Of a DNA stretch of 49,074 nt, positions 8,101-15,897 are shown piece by piece. The translations under genes were made by a program, and so were the position numbers. Every line of letters starts with the position of its first letter. The stretch's first letter is position 1. The notes under the pieces are model-generated. The model worked only from the letters and a program-made list of their open reading frames with translations. It was not told the DNA's origin and searched no databases. The DNA comes from Paenibacillus daejeonensis DSM 15491 (GTDB lineage: Bacteria > Bacillota > Bacilli > Paenibacillales > Paenibacillaceae): contig NZ_KB899681.1 in the NCBI RefSeq assembly GCF_000378385.1, positions 1 to 49,074 on the forward strand. The letters run 5' to 3'.

Positions 8101-10845
8101 CTAAATCACTTTCATCGAATGATTCCAGTCGCTCGCGGTGCCCTCTTGGTAGAGGCGGTCGCTCTCGAAGAAGTACAGCTTGGCCGCCAGATCATAGCGA
8201 TTGCGTCGCACCACCTCCACGAAGCCTTCACGGGCATCGTAGAACTTGCCGGTGCGGAACCATTGAATGGATTTCTCGAATGCTGCTTTTGACTCATGCT
8301 TCAAACGCTTGAGTGCTTCGGGGTCTCCCTCGTACAGGTCATACAGCTCTACAGTCTCTGAGCGGCCGATCATCTCCAGCGCTCCCAGCTTGCGGTAAGC
8401 ACCAATTGCCTCGTGTCGGATCGAGCTCAGCGCCTCCTGGGTGATGACAATATTGCAGCCCAGCTTCTCCGCCGTCTTCTCCAGCTCCAGGGCCATCGCA
8501 ACATGACTGGACACGACGCTGCTTTCGATCCGCTGTTCCTCACCGATGATGCCGAGCATAACATCGCCATAATGGAGCGAAATGTTAATTTCGATCGGTT
8601 CGTACCCGACACTTTGTCGCTGGGCATTATAGACCGCCAACGTTCGCCGGATTTGAATCGCTGCATGGACTGCCGCGCCCGCATCGCCCTGGAACATCGT
8701 CAGCATGCCTGGCCCCTGGTAACGGCTGATAAAGCCGCCGTGCTCACGAATAATCGGCCCGAACCGCTTCAGGAAGGAATTAATGAAGCCGAACGTTTCT
8801 TCTGTCGACAGCTTGGCAGAGAACGTATCAAACCCGCGCATGCTGCAGATCAGAATCGTCATTTTTTTATTCTGCTGCTCCCCCAGATGGATCTGGGTCA
8901 TATTGGTCTTGCCCAGCACCTTGAGGAACTGCTCCGGTACAAAACGGAAATACGAGTTACTCAGCTTGGTAACCTCGCCGAGATATTGATTAATGGAGCT
9001 GGCCATCATGTTGAAGCGTTCGCCCAATTCGCCTACCTCGTCACTGGTATTGATATCCACCCGCACATCCCATTCGCCGCTGGCAATCAGATTGACATTG
9101 CGGCGCAGCTTGCGGATCGAGGACAACAAGTAGATCGAAATGAGCGTTACCACGATTAGCAGAGCAATGCTTACGATAACGAAGATGGTCAGCACGTCGG
9201 AGAAGATGCTGCGGTTGTTCGCATAGACGAAGGCCATATCCTTGCCGGTTTCGTAAATACCGACGATTTCACCGGCCGTGTTATAGAGGGGTCCGAGCGC
9301 ATACATCCATTCCCCGTGTGCATCAGCCCAGGTGCCGACTACGGTCTCGCCTTGCTCTAACACACGCAGGTTATCTTCATTAAGTCCGAAGGGCTGGAAC
9401 ATCGTCAGGCTGTTGTCGTCGTCCATAATCAGGTACAGCCCGCCATCCATGTACCGGTAAATCGTATTGTATAACCCGTCCCTGTCTCCACCGGTCTGCG
9501 TGAACATCTCGCTCAGCCGTGTCTTGATTAGAGTATAATCCTCGCCGCCATAATCACGAGGCGAATTCAGGCGCTCCAGGTGCTCTTGCCCTACGAGGTA
9601 CTTGCCGTTGCTGGCGAGCAGCTGGAGCTGACGGAACGTATCCTCCTTCATCTCTCCGGAGAAGGACTGGTAGACCGAATAGAAAAGCGCCAGCATCGAT
9701 AGCAGCACCATCGGCACGAAAACGGCCAGCAGCTTCAGCAGCAGGGATACCTTGCGCCGGAGCACATGCACGTAACCAAATCGCAGCAGCCCGATACTGA
9801 CACCCGCCAGCGCCAGCAGCAGCGCCCAGTATACAATTCGCATGGCGATGGTGCTCCATGGGTATGCATAGCCACTCTGCGTTGCCAGAATCGTGCCATC
9901 GTCTGCAATCCGGAGCAATTGATCCGCCGCGACTACTGTCAGGCCGCTCTCTGTATAGGCGATGCTGGTGAATTCCTCCCACTCGGTCCCTCCGTCATGG
10001 GCCGCCAGCTGGTCAAGCGCAAGCCAGATCTGCGTGTCTCCCGAGGAAAGACTGGTCCGCATCACCGCCTGCTCATGATGATCAATATAATACGCGTTGT
10101 CCTGTCCATCACTCACGATGCTCACCGGGAAATTAAGAACCGGAGTGTCTGAGGCGGGATAAATCAGTCGCTCTCCCCCCGGCTCGCTGACCCGCAGCAG
10201 CCCGCGTTTCGTCGTATAGAGCAAACGATTTGCTCCCGCCCCTGTCATTTCATTGAGGTAACGGTCCTGACCGATGGAGACCGAGCGCTCCTCCGTTGGC
10301 TCCTGCACGCCTGCAGTGTCCAGATCAAACCCCAGCACTTGGGCAGTATTGGCTTCCTTTCGCAGGACATACAGCCTGTTCTCCCATAAGGTCAGCGACT
10401 GCAGACGCCCGACGCGGAACAGGTTGTCTTCCGCCGTATAAGCGGTGTCGTAGAGAATGGAGGAGGATTTACCGTCCGGTCTGATCCGAGCGATTCGCTC
10501 ACCTAGAACTCGTAGTCCATAGGAATCAAGATCGGTGACGAGCGCATAGACATTCCCGCTCTGATCGACCGTGATGCTCTCAAACAGCTGTATCGTATCC
10601 GGCAGAGCCAACTCGCTAACCGGATATTGAAAGGACAGCTTGTCCGACTCGTCAACCTTGCGGATGACCGTCTTCGAGTCTGCGATCGTATAATGCGAGC
10701 CTGAAGCATCGGTATAGACCTTCGATAGATTCGCATAGTTCTGGGTCGTCACAAAAGGGTTAAGCGAGCGATAATCCTTCAGGCCGACCAGCAGCGCTAC
10801 GACGACGGCTGTCGCCATCAGCAACAACAATAATTTGGATTTCAA
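8101..10845 (-). CDS. Four-TM HAMP receptor with a degenerate class III cyclase domain
   Basis: A 914-residue membrane receptor. The TTG at 10845 is preferred because AGGAG lies 7 bases upstream; a GTG at 10860 has no RBS. Domains run TM1 (about 3-22), an extracytoplasmic propeller-like sensor with repeated D-x-x-G-N-x-Y type strands (25-330), TM2 (333-356), TM3 (368-392), a second extracytoplasmic Cache-like domain (about 395-545), TM4 (547-575), HAMP (575-627), an adenylate/guanylate cyclase homology domain (660-830) and a helical tail. Both metal-binding aspartates appear replaced (Ser668 in LICSMRGF, Pro712 in QGPGML). The transition-state Asn and Arg positions hold Ala783 and Glu787. It is therefore probably a regulatory pseudo-cyclase. 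The alignment was done by eye. Confidence 0.85.
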   Translation of the reverse strand: MKSKLLLLLMATAVVVALLVGLKDYRSLNPFVTTQNYANLSKVYTDASGSHYTIADSKTVIRKVDESDKLSFQYPVSELALPDTIQLFESITVDQSGNVYALVTDLDSYGLRVLGERIARIRPDGKSSSILYDTAYTAEDNLFRVGRLQSLTLWENRLYVLRKEANTAQVLGFDLDTAGVQEPTEERSVSIGQDRYLNEMTGAGANRLLYTTKRGLLRVSEPGGERLIYPASDTPVLNFPVSIVSDGQDNAYYIDHHEQAVMRTSLSSGDTQIWLALDQLAAHDGGTEWEEFTSIAYTESGLTVVAADQLLRIADDGTILATQSGYAYPWSTIAMRIVYWALLLALAGVSIGLLRFGYVHVLRRKVSLLLKLLAVFVPMVLLSMLALFYSVYQSFSGEMKEDTFRQLQLLASNGKYLVGQEHLERLNSPRDYGGEDYTLIKTRLSEMFTQTGGDRDGLYNTIYRYMDGGLYLIMDDDNSLTMFQPFGLNEDNLRVLEQGETVVGTWADAHGEWMYALGPLYNTAGEIVGIYETGKDMAFVYANNRSIFSDVLTIFVIVSIALLIVVTLISIYLLSSIRKLRRNVNLIASGEWDVRVDINTSDEVGELGERFNMMASSINQYLGEVTKLSNSYFRFVPEQFLKVLGKTNMTQIHLGEQQNKKMTILICSMRGFDTFSAKLSTEETFGFINSFLKRFGPIIREHGGFISRYQGPGMLTMFQGDAGAAVHAAIQIRRTLAVYNAQRQSVGYEPIEINISLHYGDVMLGIIGEEQRIESSVVSSHVAMALELEKTAEKLGCNIVITQEALSSIRHEAIGAYRKLGALEMIGRSETVELYDLYEGDPEALKRLKHESKAAFEKSIQWFRTGKFYDAREGFVEVVRRNRYDLAAKLYFFESDRLYQEGTASDWNHSMKVI

Positions 10846-10953
10846 GGGAACTCTCCTCACCCGTTCAATGTGCTTTCTTCTATTCTACAACAAAGCTTAA
10901 TAGATGGGACCTTTTTCCTAAAATATATTTGTCTGATTTTGGCGATATATTTA

Positions 10954-10982
10954 TTGAAGGATGCTGGTAGAAATAGTAGAAT
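10954..10982 (+). promoter_or_regulatory. Predicted sigma-A promoter of the DUF4280-MORN genes
   Basis: TTGAAG (10954-10959) and TAGAAT (10977-10982) are separated by exactly 17 bases. Initiation would fall near 10989, about 20 bases before the DUF4280 start codon. It drives the two plus-strand genes that follow. Confidence 0.65.
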
Positions 10983-11010
10983 TAATGCAAAACTTGTGGA
11001 GATGATTTCG

Positions 11011-11397
11011 ATGGGACAGCTCGTATGCAGCGGGGCCACCTTGCAGTGCAGCTTCGGCGTCGCGCCCGGTACACTGATGGTTCTGCCAGCCAATCGTACG
11101 ATGGCTACCAGTCCTGCCGCCAACATCATGGACAACAAGCCGATGGTTAATATCATGCCATTTGGCATGTGCAATTCCATGGCCAATCCAACGGTGGCAT
11201 CCGCGACAGCTGCTGCTCTCGGCGTGCTGACCCCCATGCCTTGCGTCCCAGTTACAGCCGCCCCTTGGGCGCCGGGAAGTCCTACTGTATTAATCGGCAA
11301 TATGCCCGCATTAAATAATACCTCCAAATGCATGTGCAATTGGGGTGGCGTCATTCAGGTCGTGAATCCCGGCCAGATGACCGTACAGGTACCGTAG
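11011..11397 (+). CDS. DUF4280 (PAAR-like) protein
   Basis: A 128-residue protein beginning MGQLVCSGATLQCSFG, a start typical of DUF4280 proteins, which are related to the PAAR tip proteins of contractile injection systems. Repeated short strands with glycine, proline and spaced cysteines (CSGATLQCSFG, MPFGMCNSMANPT, MPCVPVTAAPW, KCMCNWGG) fit a small metal-binding beta cone. The ATG at 11011 follows GGAG by 9 bases; the frame is open further upstream but without a ribosome-binding site. It lies 37 bases before the MORN gene and opposes the eCIS operon. In many eCIS a PAAR gene sits among the baseplate genes, and none was seen there here, so this may be the spike tip. Confidence 0.85.
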   Translation: MGQLVCSGATLQCSFGVAPGTLMVLPANRTMATSPAANIMDNKPMVNIMPFGMCNSMANPTVASATAAALGVLTPMPCVPVTAAPWAPGSPTVLIGNMPALNNTSKCMCNWGGVIQVVNPGQMTVQVP

Positions 11398-11434
11398 CAA
11401 CACGACCCATTTGCCCCCTAAGGAGACGAATTCT

Positions 11435-13240
11435 TTGATTGAGAAAATCATCAACCCCATTATCGGGCCGCTGAAGCGCAAAGTCCTCATGCCGCTCAAA
11501 CGCGCCAAGAACTGGCCGAAACTGCTTGCCAAGTGGATCCGCCGCAAAATCAAGGACATCCTCGGTCAAAAAGAGATTACCAAAGCCAGCTATGTCCCCA
11601 TCGGCAATTATTACATATCCAAAAAATTAATCGTCATTGTCATTCTCGTGGTGCTTATTCTGTATTTCTTCGTGTTCATTAAACCACCCAAATTCGTTAA
11701 CAAATGGTTCAACCGCACACCATCCATTACAGCGGCGAGCAATGCACCTGCTCCCAACTTCAGTGGTGCGGCCAATGTGTATAACGAGAATAAGCAGTTG
11801 ATCTACCAGGGCAATCTGAAAAACGGCTTGTACGATGGCGAGGGCAAGCTCTACGGCAGCGATGGTGCGCTGCTCTATCAAGGCGCATTTGCAGCAGGCA
11901 AATACGAGGGTGAAGGCAAGCTCTACAGCGAAGAAGGCGATCATCCGCTCATCTATGAGGGTCGATTTGCTGGCGGAGTGTACGAAGGAGCCGGGAAGCT
12001 GTACCGGACGGATGGCAGTCTTGCTGAGGAAGGCACCTTTGCAGGCGGACAGCTCGCACAGGGAAGCCAGTATGATTCGCAAGGTCGACTCGTGTATGCG
12101 GGGGCGCTCACGGGCGGTGCCTACAGCGGGCAAGGCATTTTGTACTATGCTGACGGAACCATTCGCCATCAGGGGGAATTCCTGGCAGGTCTGCCCGGCG
12201 GCAAGGGACGCAGCTATTCCGAAAACGGGAAGCTCCTGTATGAAGGCGAATTCGAGAATGGTCAATATGGCGGCAACGGTACCTTGTACAACGAGCTGGA
12301 ACAACCGATCTATACCGGAGCTTTCATGGCGGGCAATTATTTTGGCGCCGGCAAAGCGTTCTTCGAGGGCGGAATAGTGCAATATGAAGGTCAGTTTGTT
12401 AATGGCCGACTCACCGGCGAAGGGACCGAGTATTATGATACCGGCACCGTCAAGTACACCGGCGGCTTCCTCTCGGGACAGTACCACGGGGCAGGTACCC
12501 TCTATGATGAGCTCGGCAATACCGTGTATGCCGGTGGTATTCAGCAAGGCCGCTATCATGGCGAAGGGGAGCTGTACAACGCAGAAGGACTGCTGGAGTA
12601 TACCGGCATGTTCAAGCAAGGCCGCCTGAACGGGAATGCGACCTGGCTGAAGGATGGTATCACCCTGATCTATCGTGGTGATTTCCAGGCAGGCTATCTG
12701 GCACCACAGGGCTTCCTCAATCTGTCGCTAGCCCAAATTGAGCAGCTCCTGGACAAGCCCTCCAGTACCGAGAGCGTCTACGCGGATCCTCCTGAGGTGG
12801 AGGCTCCTGTGTTCTCCGCGGACTTGTCCGGCGAGACGGCTGGTGCAGGAGATGCGGCTAATGGCGAGGTGACGGAAGGCGAACTGGGGACGCTGGCACC
12901 AGAGACACCCGCAGCACCAGTAGCCCCTCCGGCACCGGAGCCGGAGCCCGAGCTGCTCATGATGACCTTGAAATACCCCGCACTGGGTATGATCCTGACG
13001 GCTGAGCCGGAATCCCCGGAGGCTGATGATGTCGTCATCCGCCAGATCCAGTGGACGCCCGGCCCGCTATTGGAGCAGCTGTATGCGGATCTGGAGGAGC
13101 TGGCTGCCCAGGAGAACTCGCCCGTGGCCCGCTCCGGCCCTCGGTCGGCACGCGTCTACGCGTGGGGCGACGCAGCCTTCACCATCGCCGTCAACGGCGA
13201 GGACAAGCCACAGTCCGGCTTGCTCATCTTGGTGCCTTAG
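11435..13240 (+). CDS. Membrane-anchored MORN-repeat protein
   Basis: A 601-residue protein. The TTG at 11435 is chosen because AAGGAG lies 8 bases upstream; an earlier in-frame TTG at 11411 would overlap it. A basic N-terminus (about 1-60) is followed by one TM helix (LIVIVILVVLILYFFVFI, about 66-84), so the bulk should lie outside the membrane. About fifteen MORN-type repeats of 22-24 residues follow (consensus LIYEGxFxxGxYxGxGxLY), then a proline/alanine/glutamate-rich linker and a C-terminal domain of about 90 residues ending SGLLILVP. MORN repeats bind lipids or proteins, or act as surface toxin-immunity modules. It forms a unit with the DUF4280 gene. Its role is unknown; an accessory or anchoring function for the injection system is an inference from context. 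Confidence 0.85.
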   Translation: MIEKIINPIIGPLKRKVLMPLKRAKNWPKLLAKWIRRKIKDILGQKEITKASYVPIGNYYISKKLIVIVILVVLILYFFVFIKPPKFVNKWFNRTPSITAASNAPAPNFSGAANVYNENKQLIYQGNLKNGLYDGEGKLYGSDGALLYQGAFAAGKYEGEGKLYSEEGDHPLIYEGRFAGGVYEGAGKLYRTDGSLAEEGTFAGGQLAQGSQYDSQGRLVYAGALTGGAYSGQGILYYADGTIRHQGEFLAGLPGGKGRSYSENGKLLYEGEFENGQYGGNGTLYNELEQPIYTGAFMAGNYFGAGKAFFEGGIVQYEGQFVNGRLTGEGTEYYDTGTVKYTGGFLSGQYHGAGTLYDELGNTVYAGGIQQGRYHGEGELYNAEGLLEYTGMFKQGRLNGNATWLKDGITLIYRGDFQAGYLAPQGFLNLSLAQIEQLLDKPSSTESVYADPPEVEAPVFSADLSGETAGAGDAANGEVTEGELGTLAPETPAAPVAPPAPEPEPELLMMTLKYPALGMILTAEPESPEADDVVIRQIQWTPGPLLEQLYADLEELAAQENSPVARSGPRSARVYAWGDAAFTIAVNGEDKPQSGLLILVP

Positions 13241-13260
13241 CCGAAGGAACACGGATAGCT

Positions 13261-13331
13261 GGCATGAGCTGCTCATGCCATTTAAAGGGGCTGTGCAGAA
13301 GTCAGTAACACTGACTCGCTGTGCAGCCCCT
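13261..13331 (+). terminator. Double hairpin terminator after the MORN gene
   Basis: A small perfect hairpin (13261-13279, GGCATGAGC with GCTCATGCC) is followed by a long one (13286-13331) in which AGGGGCTGTGCAG pairs with CTGTGCAGCCCCT. The inner AGTCAG/CTGACT also pairs. A modest T-containing tail (CTCATTTAC) follows. Confidence 0.75.
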
Positions 13332-13376
13332 CTCATTTACTCGCAGCACGCTCGCTCACACCATGCGCAGCGCTCT

Positions 13377-13995
13377 AAGTAAACTTTCTTTCGTTGCAGC
13401 AGCCCGCTCGCACCATGCGCAGCGCTCCAAGTAAACTTTCTTTCGTTACAGCAGCCCGCTCACACCATGCGCAGCACTCCAAGTATACTTTCTTTCGTTG
13501 CAGCAGCCCACACGCACCATTCGCAGCGCTCCAAGTAAACTTTCTTTCGTTACAGCGTCCGCACGCACCATATTCAGCACTCCAAGTAAACTTTCTTTCG
13601 TTACAGCGTCCGCACGCACCATATTCAGCGCTCCAAGTAAACTTTCTTTCGTTACAGCGTCCGCTCACACCATTCGCATCTCTCCAAGTAAACTTTCTTT
13701 CGTTGCAGCAACCCGCTCACACCATATTCAGCGCTCCAAGTAAACTTTCTTTCGTTACAGCGTCCGCACGCACTATATTCAGCGCTCCAAGTAAACTTTC
13801 TTTCGTTACAGCAGCCCACACGCACCATTCGCAGCACTCCAAGTAAACTTTCTTTCGTTGCAGCAACCCGCTCACACCTTATTCAGCACTCCAAGTAAAC
13901 TTTCTTTCGTTACAGCGTCCGCTCGCATCATATTCAGCGCTCCAAGTAAACTTTCTTTCGTTGCAGCGTCCGCTCGCACCATACTCAGCGCTGGA
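13377..13995. repeat. Iterated 51-52 bp repeat array, left (12 copies)
   Basis: Twelve head-to-tail copies start at 13377, 13429, 13481, 13533, 13584, 13635, 13686, 13738, 13789, 13841, 13893 and 13944, with a partial copy near 13995. The best conserved part is AAGTAAACTTTCTTTCGTT followed by RCAGC; the remainder (GTCCGCACGCACCATATTCAGCGCTCC and variants) drifts. The array sits between the terminators of two convergent transcription units. It is the reverse complement of the family found at 48335-49074. Because the period is close to 17 codons it stays open in several frames, but no RBS supports a gene. Confidence 0.95.
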
Positions 13996-14035
13996 TAATC
14001 GAGCACAGGTTCGTTTGAGACGAGATCCCAATCAA

Positions 14036-14089
14036 AATACGCCAAGACGCCGGCATCCTCCCAGTGTGGGAGTATCCGGCTCCTTGGCG
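14036..14089 (-). terminator. Terminator of the leftward eCIS operon
   Basis: A long three-part stem pairs CGCCAAG with CTTGGCG, GCCGG with CCGGC and CTCCCA with TGGGAG around a 3-base loop. TATTTTGAT follows on the minus strand. It lies about 45 bases after the last eCIS gene's stop codon and could also terminate plus-strand transcripts weakly. Confidence 0.8.
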
Positions 14090-14135
14090 TTGCATTTGTA
14101 GCTTGATCTGCATATGTCTTTCAGTCCAACTCGCG

Positions 14136-15809
14136 CTACCCTTTCTTGCCGCCAGCGGCTGCGGCCTGATCGGCCGCTCGCAGCTCCTCCTCGGCTTTCT
14201 CCCGGGCCTGGGCAGAGTGGGTCGGCTCCTTGAAGGCCCACCAGCGGATGCGCAGCTTGGTGCGTTCCGTTTTTTCCTGCAGGTGCACGCCGATGCGGAA
14301 GCTTCCCTTTTTGGGATACATTACGAAGCCCAGCGCATGCTTGGGATAATTGCCGTCATATTCGCTGCCTGCAAACATCTCCTGCGGACCGTAATAGACG
14401 GCGTTGCTCCGGTTCCACATGGTTGGTAGATGAATGTCCAACTCCTCTTGCTCATCCGAGAGGCCCGCTTGCATCAGGACAACCCCTGCACCTAGACCGT
14501 GCTCAATCTCCTCGGAGAAGAAGTTCTTGCGGCGGCGCTGGTACCATTTCTTCTTCTCTTCCGGAACAATCGACACCTCGACAATGCCGGTACGAACCGT
14601 ATCCTCTGGCGCTTCCTGCTCCTCTGGGTATAGCCGGGCAAACTCTTCCTTGATGTCGGGAAATACCGAGAGCGGCGCAGGCTCGCGGCTCGCCTCGAGC
14701 TCCGGCATCCGTGCGACCGGTGAAGCAGGAGGCTCAGACGCCCCGGAGCCAGCCAGCAATTTGTACAGCATCGTCGGATTAATGACGTACTCCTGGAACG
14801 GCAGGGGCTCTACGCTTTCGATAACGTAGGTGGCCCCCATCTGCAGCAGGTTGATCTTCGCCAGATACACACACGGCTCAGCGGGAGATTCGATCGCCCG
14901 ATCCAGCGAACGGCTGTAGTAGGCGCGTAGAATCCGCTCCGCCACCGGCTCTTCACTACATGCGATGCTCTGGCGGATATTGGAGAGATCATAGATCATC
15001 CGATCGCCGATTACTAGCCGCACAGAGCCGGACTTCGCTTCCAACTGCAGCCCTTCGCTCTCGCCCTCAGCAGCAGCACGCAGCAGGAATCGGCGCACAT
15101 AGCTGGAGCTGCCGCCATCCGTTGGCTCGGAGAAGGTAATCTTGCCCTCCGGCAGCTCTTCCGCCGCCTCAATGCCCTGCCAGATCGGCTCGTATTCAAA
15201 CTCAATATGCGAGGTCTGCAGGGTGCGCTCGACCGTCAGCTTCAGCTCAAACACCTGACCTGGCAAGACATAACGCGGCACCGTCTGCAAGATTCGCACC
15301 TGGCCATCGTCGTACCAGATTGACGTATCCTCCACCAGATGGTCGTACTCTAGGCTAGATGGCGCTGGCGGCGTTTCACGGACGAACAGACGGAACGTCT
15401 CCAGAATCCGGTTATGCTCACTGACTTCCTCTTTGCGCCCCGTCGCCCCAGCCACCGTGTGGACCGGCTCCTTGCCCTTCTCGTCATAAGCAATGCACAG
15501 GTAAACGTTCTTGGCATAGTCGTTGTTTTTGAAGCCTTCCATATTGGACAGCTTGAGCGTCAGCGGCGAAGGAACGACAATCTCCCGGCCCAGCTGATCC
15601 AGCGCTGCGCCAGTCTCAATCGACAGCGACTTGTCGTCGACCGCGACAACCTGCAGTCCGGCAATGACGCCGCTGCCGAACAGCAGCCGGTTGGACAGCC
15701 GCTTTTTGTCGGTGACATACGTCTGCTCAGACATGAAATCCCGTACGGTCAGCAGCTTCCCGTAGAAATAACGATTGCGTTCAAATGGAATATACCTTGA
15801 TCTGTTCAT
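14136..15809 (-). CDS. eCIS-associated conserved protein, putative baseplate periphery or fibre component
   Basis: A 557-residue protein at the distal end of the eCIS operon. The N-terminus IPFERNRYFYGKLLTVRDF, followed by DKKRLSNRLLFGSGVIAGL, matches a conserved start I associate with eCIS loci of Gram-positive bacteria. A beta-rich body follows with an early phage-like module (SLSIETGAALDQLGREIVVP, about residues 85-105). The C-terminal third includes HLPTMWNRSNAVYYGP, and the chain ends in a charged alanine/lysine tail. It contains no TM segment or signal peptide. GAGAGAGG precedes the ATG. Its place after the tail-protein-I gene suggests an outer baseplate or receptor-binding attachment, but no function has been shown from sequence. 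Confidence 0.75.
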   Translation of the reverse strand: MNRSRYIPFERNRYFYGKLLTVRDFMSEQTYVTDKKRLSNRLLFGSGVIAGLQVVAVDDKSLSIETGAALDQLGREIVVPSPLTLKLSNMEGFKNNDYAKNVYLCIAYDEKGKEPVHTVAGATGRKEEVSEHNRILETFRLFVRETPPAPSSLEYDHLVEDTSIWYDDGQVRILQTVPRYVLPGQVFELKLTVERTLQTSHIEFEYEPIWQGIEAAEELPEGKITFSEPTDGGSSSYVRRFLLRAAAEGESEGLQLEAKSGSVRLVIGDRMIYDLSNIRQSIACSEEPVAERILRAYYSRSLDRAIESPAEPCVYLAKINLLQMGATYVIESVEPLPFQEYVINPTMLYKLLAGSGASEPPASPVARMPELEASREPAPLSVFPDIKEEFARLYPEEQEAPEDTVRTGIVEVSIVPEEKKKWYQRRRKNFFSEEIEHGLGAGVVLMQAGLSDEQEELDIHLPTMWNRSNAVYYGPQEMFAGSEYDGNYPKHALGFVMYPKKGSFRIGVHLQEKTERTKLRIRWWAFKEPTHSAQAREKAEEELRAADQAAAAGGKKG

Positions 15810-15837
15810 CGTAGGACCTCTCTCTCAACTTATTCCA

Positions 15838-15889
15838 CGTTCAAAAAGGTCGGTGTTCAGCACGTGATTAACAGCGGACTTTTTGAACG
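15838..15889. repeat. 52-bp inverted-repeat element
   Basis: CGTTCAAAAAG (15838-15848) is perfectly repeated in inverted form as CTTTTTGAACG (15879-15889), with further pairing inside (GTC/GAC). It fills the 88-bp gap between two eCIS genes. Related GTTCAAAAAG sequences occur at 33644-33668. It may form a small mRNA stem-loop. Confidence 0.7.
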
Positions 15890-15897
15890 CACCTCTT

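Noticed and set aside
13375-13846. Open frames on both strands through the left repeat array, giving peptides with RCNERKFTWSAEYGACG-like repeats
   Set aside because: The frames are open only because the repeat period is close to 17 codons. No ribosome-binding site, start context or non-repeat domain supports translation.
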